Of a DNA stretch of 13,564 nucleotides, positions 7,051 through 13,440 are shown piece by piece. Origin of the DNA: DATGIQ01 sp035295665 (GTDB lineage Bacteria; Planctomycetota; Planctomycetia; Gemmatales; Gemmataceae); NCBI GenBank assembly GCA_035295665.1, contig DATGIQ010000380.1, positions 1 through 13,564 on the forward strand. The letters are read 5' to 3'. A program made the position numbers and the translations under genes. The notes beneath the pieces are model-generated. The model saw nothing but the letters and a program-made list of their open reading frames with translations. It was not told the DNA's origin and ran no database searches. Within the stretch, counting starts at the first letter, position 1; every line of letters starts with the position of its first letter.

Positions 7051-7851
7051 TCAGCTCGCCTCAAGAATGCGGCGGGCTTCTTCCGGCACGTCGATCACAA
7101 TTCTGTCATAACGGCGATACAGGGCGGTCGTTTTGGAGGTGGAGTCGATCACCGCCTGCCCGGCAGCCGGCATCGTCAGTTTCTGATGCGAAGTTTGCTC
7201 GACCCGGAGCCGGCGTTGGCTATCCTTGCCAATCCAATGCCGTGACTTGTAAGCCAGGACTTCGATGGTCGGCCGGACCTTTGGATCGGTGAACATGGAA
7301 GCGATCCCCTCGCGCATCCGTTGCAGGGCATACGCATTGGCGGTGTCGCCGACGGTTTCGAGGACGGTCGTTTCCTGGCCGTCGAACGACTCCTGGCCCA
7401 CAATCTTCCAGCGAGGGGAATCTTTTTCCGTGGACTTCGGAAGCGGACAGGCAAACGGGTTCGCCATTTGCTCGCGCATTTGCGCATACGGACCAGTGGG
7501 TACCGTCCACGGACCGGAGCCGATCTTCATGGCAACGCGGTCTCCTTTGCGAATCACGACCAGATCCTTTCCATCCTGGCCGCGGGTGGTCAGCCGCATG
7601 ATCCCCTTGCCAGCGTCAATCTCAAGGACCGAAGTCTGCTTGGTCGTTTGCGGCGAGCCAGCCGGCTTGCCATCAGTAACCAGATGCATGGTCTGCTCGA
7701 TCGTCTGCTGGATCTCAACCGAATGGGAACTCACGTAGTCATGCGACGCCCTCAAGATTTGATCTGCCTGATCCTCGGCTCGGGCCAGCGCGCCGCTGAG
7801 CCCGAAAACCATCAACAGTGCGATCGCGCTTGCCAATGCTCGTTTCTGCAT
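7051..7851 (-). CDS. Predicted secreted or periplasmic protein with signal peptide (266 aa)
   Basis: The ATG at 7851 has AGGAG eight bases upstream and begins a classical signal peptide: basic MQKR, a hydrophobic core (residues 5-22) and a probable cleavage after ALARA at residue 25. The frame is open up to 7998, but a start there would overlap the helix-turn-helix gene and bury the signal peptide. The mature part opens with a helical stretch (ILRASHDYVSS) and continues as beta-rich segments (LEIDAGKGIMRLTT, DLVVIRKGDRVAMKI, GPWTVP, WKIVGQESFDGQETTVLET). This layout resembles periplasmic LolA/LppX-like folds that bind lipid or follow surface stress, but I cannot assign it firmly. No catalytic motif is visible. 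It converges on the sigma factor gene. It lies 130 bp after the repressor gene on the same strand, with a strong inverted repeat in between, so it is probably a separate unit. Confidence 0.82.
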   Translation of the reverse strand: MQKRALASAIALLMVFGLSGALARAEDQADQILRASHDYVSSHSVEIQQTIEQTMHLVTDGKPAGSPQTTKQTSVLEIDAGKGIMRLTTRGQDGKDLVVIRKGDRVAMKIGSGPWTVPTGPYAQMREQMANPFACPLPKSTEKDSPRWKIVGQESFDGQETTVLETVGDTANAYALQRMREGIASMFTDPKVRPTIEVLAYKSRHWIGKDSQRRLRVEQTSHQKLTMPAAGQAVIDSTSKTTALYRRYDRIVIDVPEEARRILEAS

Positions 7852-7880
7852 GATCGATTCTCCTCTCGAGAATGGTTTTC

Positions 7881-7931
7881 CCGCCAGGGTTTCGCGTTCG
7901 GAAGGGACCACCGAGCGCGAAACCCTGGCGG
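7881..7931. repeat. Perfect 16-bp inverted repeat (hairpin) between two minus-strand genes
   Basis: CCGCCAGGGTTTCGCG (7881-7896) and CGCGAAACCCTGGCGG (7916-7931) are exact inverted arms around a 19-nt loop. The hairpin lies 51 bp after the repressor stop and 30 bp before the start codon of the secreted protein gene. It may end the membrane protein/repressor transcript, sit in the leader of the secreted protein gene, or be a REP-like element. No T-run follows on the minus strand. Confidence 0.6.
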
Positions 7932-7981
7932 CCACACGATTTTTGAAATCGCCTGAAATAGCCCTTGAATAGTGCTGACCT

Positions 7982-8209
7982 TCACGAGCCGTCCTCATAC
8001 TGAAAAACTTCTTCGACCCGTACGCCGAAGGCGACGGCGAGGCGAAAGGCCAGGAGCAGAGACGGAACGTACTTCCCCGCCTCCAGGGCGATAATGGTTT
8101 GGCGCGTGACGCCGACGCGCTCGGCCAATGCCTGTTGAGTCATCTCCCCATGGTCGAACCGGAGCCGGCGAATGCGATTGGTGAGCTTCTCCGGGTTCTT
8201 ACTCGGCAT
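7982..8209 (-). CDS. Small XRE-family helix-turn-helix transcriptional regulator (75 aa)
   Basis: A minimal Cro/CI-type DNA-binding protein, almost entirely one HTH domain. Residues about 23-42 carry the helix-turn-helix (MTQQALAERVGVTRQTIIALEAGKY), with the usual Gln-x-x-Leu-Ala and Arg-Gln-Thr recognition-helix pattern, followed by PSLLLAFRLAVAFGVRVEEVF, the last helices of the fold. There is no ligand-binding or toxin domain. The ATG at 8209 lies inside the end of the upstream membrane protein gene (11-nt overlap), and GGAGG sits eight bases before it, so the two are translationally coupled. Small regulators of this type paired with a small membrane protein are widespread. The perfect palindrome over the promoter of the pair (8659-8688) makes autorepression likely (inference). 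Signal and other targets are unknown. Confidence 0.92.
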   Translation of the reverse strand: MPSKNPEKLTNRIRRLRFDHGEMTQQALAERVGVTRQTIIALEAGKYVPSLLLAFRLAVAFGVRVEEVFQYEDGS

Positions 8210-8609
8210 CGCTGGATCCTCCGGCGTACTGGACCAAAATGGCGATGGACATTACCGCATTCACAAGCATGAATCCGCCAAACACGCTCATCTGGACCAC
8301 CCAGACCGGAATGGTCCCGTCCTGACCATAGATCCAGGGCGACACCAGCGCCGCAGCCAGAACGAACACAATCCAGAACACGGCGTAGGCCAGGATTATC
8401 GAGCGCAGCTGGATAACCCGGTCGCGTTCGTCGGTGAGGATTTTGCCCGGCTGCTTGCGGAAGAAAAGCACACCGAACCCAATGAGACCCAGGAAGCCGC
8501 AGCCCCCGAGCGCTCCTTTTCCCAGGAACGGAAGGAGCACGACGATCACCACCAAGGTCCCGGCAATGACGGCCAAGTTGAACCACGCATACTTTTGCGT
8601 CGCAGACAT
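8199..8609 (-). CDS. Four-helix membrane protein, DUF2178-like (136 aa)
   Basis: A small integral membrane protein with predicted helices at about residues 8-28, 35-51, 70-90 and 102-128. A cytoplasmic-type loop between helices 2 and 3 carries RKQPGKILTDERDRVIQLRS. The DERD motif (60-63) leading into helix 3 is typical of DUF2178-type proteins that partner small XRE regulators. I use the ATG at 8609, preceded by GGGAAG. A TTG at 8624 in the same frame is a less likely alternative that adds five residues. It is the first gene of a two-gene unit and its stop overlaps the repressor start by 11 nt. The role is unknown; the gene order suggests that it transmits a membrane signal to the regulator or that its level is set by it (inference). 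Confidence 0.85.
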   Translation of the reverse strand: MSATQKYAWFNLAVIAGTLVVIVVLLPFLGKGALGGCGFLGLIGFGVLFFRKQPGKILTDERDRVIQLRSIILAYAVFWIVFVLAAALVSPWIYGQDGTIPVWVVQMSVFGGFMLVNAVMSIAILVQYAGGSSDAE

Positions 8610-8658
8610 GACGTTGCTTCCCAATTTGGGCTACCCCAAGGATAGTAAACCACACCGT

Positions 8659-8688
8659 ACATAATGTAATTCGCACATTACATTATGT
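8659..8688. promoter_or_regulatory. Palindromic operator overlapping the operon promoter
   Basis: Perfect 12-bp arms ACATAATGTAAT (8659-8670) and ATTACATTATGT (8677-8688) flank the spacer TCGCAC. Each arm is itself a near-palindrome (ACAT-A-ATGT), so the site offers four similar half-sites, as expected for two repressor dimers. It covers everything from the -35 to past the -10. The AT-rich sequence stands out from its GC-rich surroundings. The likely ligand is the XRE protein encoded in the same operon (inference). Confidence 0.7.
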
Positions 8689-8691
8689 CAA
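8663..8691 (-). promoter_or_regulatory. Promoter of the membrane protein/repressor operon
   Basis: On the minus strand a consensus -35 TTGACA (8691-8686) is followed, after an ideal 17-bp spacer, by the -10 TACATT (8668-8663, 4/6 match). The predicted start near 8656 gives a leader of about 47 nt. It coincides with the palindrome at 8659-8688. Confidence 0.7.
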
Positions 8692-8852
8692 GCACAGATT
8701 ACTAGAAAATTCTGTTTCGATCCGAGCTTGTGACAGACGGCCCCCTTGCCATCCCTGGCAGCACGTGGTTCACTCCTAGAATTGCTGGGGGACCGGAATC
8801 GGCGTGGTGCAGTGAATGCAATCGGGACAACGAAACCATATGGGAGGAAATC

Positions 8853-9761
8853 ATGGCTCTACCGGTGCACATTGCTTTGGTGTCGGATGGGTTGAACATC
8901 AACTCGTCGGATATGACCCAGGTGGCCGCCGCGCTGTCGAAGCAAGTGCAGCGCGACTTTGAGCCGATTTGGGATGTCGATGCTACGGTCGATGGCTTCG
9001 GCAAGCTGGAGGATATTCCCACCGGTTATTGGCCGATTATCGTCATGAGGAACGTCCAGGGTGCGGCGGGTTATCATGAGGACAAAAACGGTCAACCCTT
9101 TGCCGTGGTCGAATACGGGGATCAATGGTCGATCACTGCCAGCCATGAGTGCTTGGAGATGCTGGCTGATCCGTTTGGACAACGTCTCGTCGAGGGGAAT
9201 CTTCTGGACCAGGCCATTCAGCTGGGTTTGCCGCCGGGGCGGGTTCAATACCTGGTGGAGATTTGCGATCCGAGCGAGTCGGCGCAGTTTGGTTACCAGG
9301 TCAACGGCATCCAGGTTTCCGATTTTTATACACCGAGTTTCTTTGATCCGATCAAGGCAACCGGCGTACGGTACAGCTTCACGGGTGCAATTGACGGACC
9401 GCGCAAGGTGCTTGACGGAGGATACATCAGCTGGGAAGATCCAGTATCGACGCACTGGTCTCAGCTGCGGATGTTCCCCGATGAGATCTCCTCAGCCGTT
9501 CCACACGTCGTGGACCTCAGCCAGCAGACCGCCTTCGAAGAGTTCAAGAAAATGCGAAATATACGCAGTGCCGTCGATCGGGTAACCAAGTTCAATTATC
9601 GGGAAGGATTGCGCGGACCGGCGTTGATGGCGGCTCGGGTCAGCATGGATACCTCGGCCGCAGCCCGCGAGGCTCGTGCCGCCGCCATCCGTGAACAGAT
9701 TGGTGAGCTCCGCCAGAAAGGGACGAAAGCTACCCGATCCAGGAAAGCAAAAGGAAAATAA
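8853..9761 (+). CDS. Putative zincin-like protein with HECLE motif (302 aa)
   Basis: The start is the ATG at 8853, preceded by GGGAGG with a 6-nt gap; in-frame starts upstream lack such a site and read into non-protein-like sequence. The N-terminal part (1-90) has an alternating beta/alpha pattern (HIALVSDGLNI, WPIIVMRNVQ, PFAVVEYGDQW). Residues 94-107 read ITASHECLEMLADP: His98-Glu99-x-x-Glu102 followed by Asp-Pro, then a second acidic cluster YLVEICDP (133-140) and VSDFYTPSFFDP. SHE..E..-DP followed by a later E..DP resembles uncharacterised metallopeptidase-like proteins that use a modified HExxH, so zinc binding is plausible but unproven. There is no signal peptide or membrane segment. 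The C-terminus (about 265-302) is a charged helix ending in a Lys/Arg tail. It is the first gene of a four-gene run, 22 nt before the 62-aa protein gene. Confidence 0.8.
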   Translation: MALPVHIALVSDGLNINSSDMTQVAAALSKQVQRDFEPIWDVDATVDGFGKLEDIPTGYWPIIVMRNVQGAAGYHEDKNGQPFAVVEYGDQWSITASHECLEMLADPFGQRLVEGNLLDQAIQLGLPPGRVQYLVEICDPSESAQFGYQVNGIQVSDFYTPSFFDPIKATGVRYSFTGAIDGPRKVLDGGYISWEDPVSTHWSQLRMFPDEISSAVPHVVDLSQQTAFEEFKKMRNIRSAVDRVTKFNYREGLRGPALMAARVSMDTSAAAREARAAAIREQIGELRQKGTKATRSRKAKGK

Positions 9762-9783
9762 CGCACCCACAGAGGAGGCCGCC

Positions 9784-9972
9784 ATGGCAGACGATGCACA
9801 GGCCCGGCGCGAACGAGCGGACCAGTTGCGACGGCAGATCGACCAATTGAAATCGGCCCCGGAAAGTCCAGAGGAAGGAGACCCTTCCTCCATGAAGTCC
9901 GGGGAGTCCCCCAAGGAGTATGTGGCCAGGCGGATGCGCGACCTGGGGCGTAAGAAGCCGCCGCGCAAATAG
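9784..9972 (+). CDS. Small charged helical protein of unknown function (62 aa)
   Basis: The ATG at 9784 follows GAGGAGG with a 5-nt gap, a strong start. The protein is soluble and very hydrophilic. It has an N-terminal amphipathic helix (ARRERADQLRRQIDQLKSA), a Glu/Pro/Ser-rich middle and a C-terminal basic helix (SPKEYVARRMRDLGRKKPPRK). The first helix resembles the C-terminal helix of the preceding protein (AAREARAAAIREQIGELRQ), which suggests interaction or shared origin. It lies 22 nt after that gene and 31 nt before the transporter gene. I do not recognise a named family. It could be an accessory or adaptor protein. A longer reading from 9676 in the same frame overlaps the preceding gene and lacks a comparable ribosome binding site. 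Confidence 0.72.
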   Translation: MADDAQARRERADQLRRQIDQLKSAPESPEEGDPSSMKSGESPKEYVARRMRDLGRKKPPRK

Positions 9973-10003
9973 CGGTGCCCGGCAGAAGTGGTTGGCGAAC
10001 GAC

Positions 10004-10894
10004 ATGTTGGGTTTTCTTGCGGCTTTGTTGAGCGCCGGCTTCTCCTCCGCGAAGGATCTGCTCAGCAAACGGCTCTCCTATCGGCTCGACGGCACGGTGT
10101 CCACCTTCGCTTCCTTCGGGTTCGCGTTGCCTTTTTACGTGCTGGCCTTGGCCATTTCCTATCTCCTGGGTGTGGAGACCCTGGAGTGGTCGCAGCCTTT
10201 CCTGATGCTGGTGCTGTTGCGTAGCTGCACCGATACGGTCGCCGAGTGGCTGAAAATGTACGCCTTTGCCCACGGCGACATTTCCGTGGTGGCGACGTTC
10301 TTTTCGCTGTCGCCGTTGTTCCTGCTCATTACTTCACCGGTGATCACGGGCGATCCGCTGGCGCTGCCGGATGTTGTCGCGGTCATCCTCGTGGTAGGCG
10401 GCAGCTTGGTGATGGTCTACCGGCCGGGGCACGCGACCTGGAGGGCCCAGAAAAAAGGAATCCTGTTGGCTTGCGGGGCGGCCTTGTTCTTCAGCCTCAA
10501 TTCGTGCTTCGATCGGCTGGCAGTGCAGAACGGAACGCCCGTTTTCGCCGGATTCTCCATGACCCTGCTCTCTGCGCTGTTCCTGGCGCCCTTTGTCATT
10601 TTCCGCCGCGACCGTCTCCAGGCGCTGCGCCAACACCGAGGCGGGCTGCTCCTTCGTGGGGGCCTGGAAATCGCGTTCATGGTGTGCAAGCTCTATGCGC
10701 TGCAATTTCTTCAGGCCCCCGAGGTGGTGGCCGTCCAGCGGTTTTCACTGCTGCTGTCGATCATCGGCGGCAAGCTGTTCTTCAAGGAACCGGACTTTCG
10801 CCGCCGGCTGGCTGCCGGCCTCTTGATCCTGAGCGGCGTGTGCGTGGTCGCCTGGATCCAGCGCGGACGATTGGAAAGCATTCTCTCGCACTGA
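10004..10894 (+). CDS. EamA-type (DMT superfamily) permease, ten predicted helices (296 aa)
   Basis: An inner membrane transporter of the drug/metabolite family, made of two five-helix halves. The first half begins MLGFLAALLSAGFSSAKDLLSKRL and includes an SVVATFFSLSPLFLLI helix typical of EamA, closing with AVILVVGGSLVMVYRP near residue 145. The second half begins GILLACGAALFFSLNSCFDRLAV and repeats the pattern, with EVVAVQRFSLLLSIIGGKLFFKEP and GLLILSGVCVVAW near the end. Length and helix number are usual for the family. The substrate cannot be read from the sequence. The ribosome binding site before the ATG at 10004 is weak, so translation probably depends on coupling to the gene ending 31 nt upstream. 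An in-frame start at 9920 would overlap that gene and adds an Arg-rich, non-membrane leader, so I prefer 10004. Confidence 0.88.
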   Translation: MLGFLAALLSAGFSSAKDLLSKRLSYRLDGTVSTFASFGFALPFYVLALAISYLLGVETLEWSQPFLMLVLLRSCTDTVAEWLKMYAFAHGDISVVATFFSLSPLFLLITSPVITGDPLALPDVVAVILVVGGSLVMVYRPGHATWRAQKKGILLACGAALFFSLNSCFDRLAVQNGTPVFAGFSMTLLSALFLAPFVIFRRDRLQALRQHRGGLLLRGGLEIAFMVCKLYALQFLQAPEVVAVQRFSLLLSIIGGKLFFKEPDFRRRLAAGLLILSGVCVVAWIQRGRLESILSH

Positions 10895-10947
10895 CCGGGC
10901 GCGCCAAGCCGGCCGCCCGCGCGATAAAATGCAAGAGAGGTGTGGCC

Positions 10948-11178
10948 ATGAACACTCAACCCGGCTTCGGATGGATGCTGTTGGTCTTGGGCCTCGCCAT
11001 CGCCGGCGTCGGCTTGATATGGATCTTCGCTCCTTCCCTCCCCTGGCTGGGCCGACTCCCCGGCGACATCCGCATCGAAAACGAGCAGGTGCGTTTCTAT
11101 TTCCCGCTGGTAACCTGTCTGCTCTTGAGTTTGCTCCTGAGCTTGGCCCTGTGGCTCATTCGCCTGCTCCGGGGGTAA
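10948..11178 (+). CDS. DUF2905 family small membrane protein (76 aa)
   Basis: A two-helix membrane protein. Helix 1 is at about residues 8-29. The signature LGRLPGDI (34-41) with the following RIENEQVRFYFPL loop is diagnostic of DUF2905, and helix 2 (about 51-73) is almost pure Leu/Ser/Ala. The length matches the family. GAGAGG seven bases before the ATG at 10948 supports the start. The same frame is open far upstream through the transporter gene, but that part is its out-of-frame shadow. The gene is 53 nt after the transporter and probably cotranscribed. Its stop lies inside the convergent acetyltransferase gene (23-nt tail-to-tail overlap). The molecular function of the family is not known. 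Confidence 0.9.
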   Translation: MNTQPGFGWMLLVLGLAIAGVGLIWIFAPSLPWLGRLPGDIRIENEQVRFYFPLVTCLLLSLLLSLALWLIRLLRG

Positions 11179-11770
11179 TCGCCGATGGGGAAGGTTTTCC
11201 AGAGGGTGTCCGCGACGATGAGCTGCCCAATCCCGCCGGCCGAGCCCAGGAAGCCGGGTCGAACGCGGACGCCGCAATTTGATAGAGCAGACTTTGTTGG
11301 CCATTGCCATCACGCCTCGATCCCATCCGAACGCCGCCTATTTTTTCCACGGCCCGCTGAGAACGTAGATTTTGCGGGCCCACCAGAAAGACCACACGAT
11401 CGACAAATCGGAAGGCGTGCTGGAGCATGAGCTTTTTCATTTCTTGGTTAAAGATGCCGCCCCAGTGCGATCGGGCCAAGAAGGTCCAGCCGATTTCGAT
11501 TTCGCTCTTGTCCTTATCGTATCCATAAAATCGCGAGGAGCCGATGACCCGGCCATCCTTGGAATCGAGGACAAGCAACGCTCCCCCCGATTCGAGAGCC
11601 CGGCGAAAAAACTCCTGAAATACATCCAGCTTGTAACGATCTCGGATCGGATGCTGCTCCCAAATGAGCGGATCGGAAGCAACCGCGTAAAGACTCTGAA
11701 AATCCTCGGGGCGAAGCGGCCGAAGTTCGAGGAGATTGCCGTTCAACGTCGGTTGGAGATCAAATGACAT
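11156..11770 (-). CDS. GNAT-family N-acetyltransferase, RimJ/RimL-like (204 aa)
   Basis: Transfers an acetyl group from acetyl-CoA to an amine; the substrate is unknown. The start at 11770 has GGAGGG six bases upstream. The typical order is present: LELRPLRPEDFQSLYAVASDP at 14-34, a central strand VIGSSRFYGYD (75-85), the EIEIGWTFLARSHWGG segment (90-105) that forms the acetyl-CoA site before the NQEMKKLML helix, and NLRSQRAVEKIGG (134-146), the usual C-terminal motif. After about residue 165 comes a low-complexity Ser/Pro/Gly tail that family members usually lack. This tail contains the part overlapping the end of the DUF2905 gene on the other strand, so it may have arisen by loss of an earlier stop. 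It is monocistronic, with a 371-bp gap upstream shared with the antiporter gene. Confidence 0.9.
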   Translation of the reverse strand: MSFDLQPTLNGNLLELRPLRPEDFQSLYAVASDPLIWEQHPIRDRYKLDVFQEFFRRALESGGALLVLDSKDGRVIGSSRFYGYDKDKSEIEIGWTFLARSHWGGIFNQEMKKLMLQHAFRFVDRVVFLVGPQNLRSQRAVEKIGGVRMGSRRDGNGQQSLLYQIAASAFDPASWARPAGLGSSSSRTPSGKPSPSAITPGAGE

Positions 11771-12141
11771 GCTGATCCCTCCATTTCTGCTGGTTGATCG
11801 TGCATGATCGTTTCAGAGCTTTGTCAACAACTTTGTGGCCGGTTGCGTTTTGCGTTCGGTCGTCCTTTTCGAACGCGAACCATGAGCGGGAAAGCCATCC
11901 TGGAAATAGTTCCTTAGCCAGTTCCGGCGGTGCTGGTCACGTTGTAGACACCATGCCGCCGCCCGGCCAGCGTTGCCGCCGATTTGTCGAGTCGGCTGGC
12001 TGTGGGCGAAGCTGCGAACGCGGGCTACGATACTCTCCAGTTCTACCGGGATTTCGTCATGTTCCTGGCAGATATATCGCTTCAGCCCGGGTCTGGCCCG
12101 AGCCGAAGGACCATCTCGGCCTCATTCCGCGAGGCAAGGGA
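11771..12141. other. Divergent intergenic region with a possible gene remnant
   Basis: The 371 bp lie between the acetyltransferase and antiporter starts. TGTCAA at 11822-11827 gives a minus-strand -35 (TTGACA) for the acetyltransferase, but no good -10 follows. On the plus strand TGATCG occurs twice, 10 bp apart, near 11797-11812. From about 11950 to 12175 one plus frame, different from that of the antiporter, reads a protein-like stretch (AVGEAANAGYDTLQFYRDF, then MFLADISLQPG) without a good start codon or ribosome site. This may be the remnant of a lost gene or chance. The antiporter frame is also open here but reads Arg/Ser-rich, non-membrane sequence. Confidence 0.35.
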
Positions 12142-13440
12142 ATGCGCAAGGTCGGCCTCTACTCACTGCTCCTGATCGCCGGACTCTTTGTTTCGCTGCT
12201 GGTGCCCGCTCTCGGCGCTGGCTCCTTGGGTATCTTCAGTTGGCTGGCGCGTGTTGCGATGATGGCGGCCCTCAGCTTCATCATGATTCAGGTCGGCCAC
12301 GAGTTCGACTTGGACAAACAAGAGCTGCGAACCTATGCCTTCGATTGCCTCGTCGCCATGACGGCAGCAGCCATTCCGTGGCTCTTGTGCGCGCTGTATT
12401 TTGTCCTGGCCATGGCGCCCATGAAAGCGTGGGCGAACCTCGCCCTTTGGAAACATGCCTTGTTGCTAAGCTGCTTTGCGGCGCCCACCTCGGCCGGCAT
12501 CCTCTTTTCCATGCTCGCAGCCGCCGGGCTCGCTTCCACGTGGGCATTTTCCAAGGCACGCGTGCTGGCCATCTTTGATGACGTGGCGACGCTCCTGTTC
12601 CTTGTTCCGCTACAAATGTCGATGATTGGCTTGAAGTGGCAGCTGGCTGTCATGGCCCTGGCCGTCCCGCTCATGCTGTGGATCGCGTGGTGCTTTCTGC
12701 ATACACTGCGCATTCCCGGCACGTGGCCCTGGATCCTAGGCTATGCAGGGATGCTGGCGATCTTCTGTGAAGGCGTAGATATCCTTGGGCGCGCTTTCGA
12801 TCCCCACACACCGCTTCGTTTGGAAGTGTTGTTGCCGGCGTTTGTGCTGGGATGCACGTTGGTTCGACCTCACCAGGAACACGCCGAAGGGCAAAAGCGG
12901 CGGTGTGCGATCGAAAACCGTGTGGCTACTCTGGTCACCGCCGTCTTCATGTTCTTGGCCGGCGCATCGGTCCCGCTCAGCAGCGACACGCCCGGGTCCG
13001 GCCCTTCCATCGAACCCAACAGCGCGGCCGATGTCTCGGACTCCCAAGGAACGGCCGTGCGGACTTCCTCCACGCGGGGACCATTCTGGGGTCGAATGGC
13101 TTTGGACGTTGCCGCGTTGACGCTCCTGAGCAACGTGGGCAAATCGTTTCCGGCGCTTTGCTACCGGCGTGAAGCGAGCGCGTACGAGCGCCTGGCACTG
13201 GGAGTCTGCATGTTCCCACGGGGAGAAGTCGGCACGGGCGTACTGGTCATTGCGCTGGCCTATGGTATCGGGGGAAGGGCCTTGACCGCGGCAACGCTTT
13301 CCCTCGCGTTGAACCTGGTTGGCACCGGCCTTTTCATTCTCGTGGTCAAACATCTTCTGAAAGGTGCAGGGCGGCCAGTGCAGATGGCCGCCCTGCAACG
13401 AGCGAACCTCGTCACCAACATGGATCGCCCTGACAAATGA
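12142..13440 (+). CDS. Cation/proton antiporter-like membrane protein (CPA family, 432 aa)
   Basis: A polytopic inner membrane protein with about 10-12 helices. The ATG at 12142 has GAGG seven bases upstream and is followed directly by a first helix (VGLYSLLLIAGLFVSLLVPAL). Longer in-frame starts (to 11794) add only soluble, Arg-rich sequence. Features of Na+/H+ exchangers of the CPA2 type are FIMIQVGHEFDLD (54-66), the APTSAG turn, the double aspartate IFDD (about 144-147), which matches the ion-binding acidic pair of this superfamily, and MFPRGEVGTGVLVIAL (about 356-371), the conserved RGE motif of a late helix. It probably exchanges Na+ or K+ for H+. A hydrophilic insertion of about 40 residues (SSDTPGSGPSIEP to TRGPF, near 277-315) is unusual. 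No regulatory KTN/TrkA domain is attached, and the protein is short next to KefB-like members. The 3' end contains a perfect inverted repeat. Confidence 0.85.
   Translation: MRKVGLYSLLLIAGLFVSLLVPALGAGSLGIFSWLARVAMMAALSFIMIQVGHEFDLDKQELRTYAFDCLVAMTAAAIPWLLCALYFVLAMAPMKAWANLALWKHALLLSCFAAPTSAGILFSMLAAAGLASTWAFSKARVLAIFDDVATLLFLVPLQMSMIGLKWQLAVMALAVPLMLWIAWCFLHTLRIPGTWPWILGYAGMLAIFCEGVDILGRAFDPHTPLRLEVLLPAFVLGCTLVRPHQEHAEGQKRRCAIENRVATLVTAVFMFLAGASVPLSSDTPGSGPSIEPNSAADVSDSQGTAVRTSSTRGPFWGRMALDVAALTLLSNVGKSFPALCYRREASAYERLALGVCMFPRGEVGTGVLVIALAYGIGGRALTAATLSLALNLVGTGLFILVVKHLLKGAGRPVQMAALQRANLVTNMDRPDK
13365..13412. repeat. Tandem hairpins inside the 3' end of the antiporter gene
   Basis: TGCAGGGCGGCC (13365-13376) and GGCCGCCCTGCA (13386-13397) are exact 12-bp arms with a 9-nt loop. 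A second hairpin, ACGAG (13398-13402) and CTCGT (13408-13412), follows directly. Both lie within the last 26 codons, after the final helix. They could slow or end transcription, or mark a repeat that was inserted and is now read as a C-terminal tail. No T-run follows. Confidence 0.5.

Noticed and set aside
7321..7956. 211-codon plus-strand frame opposite the 266-aa secreted protein
   Set aside because: It has no domain or ribosome site and would run through the 16-bp inverted repeat; the minus strand has a signal peptide and a good start.
7982..8609. Toxin-antitoxin interpretation of the XRE/membrane protein pair
   Set aside because: The membrane protein is a four-helix DUF2178-like protein with no toxin motif, and it is the first gene. 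Size and operator alone do not show toxicity, so I kept it as an autoregulated pair.
10246..10947. Upstream extension of the DUF2905 protein
   Set aside because: It overlaps the transporter gene in another frame with non-membrane composition; the family is about 70-80 residues long and the ATG at 10948 fits.
11794..12141. N-terminal extension of the antiporter
   Set aside because: The frame is open, but it encodes Arg/Ser/Cys-rich soluble sequence before the first helix, and the ATG at 12142 has its own ribosome site and begins the membrane domain at once.
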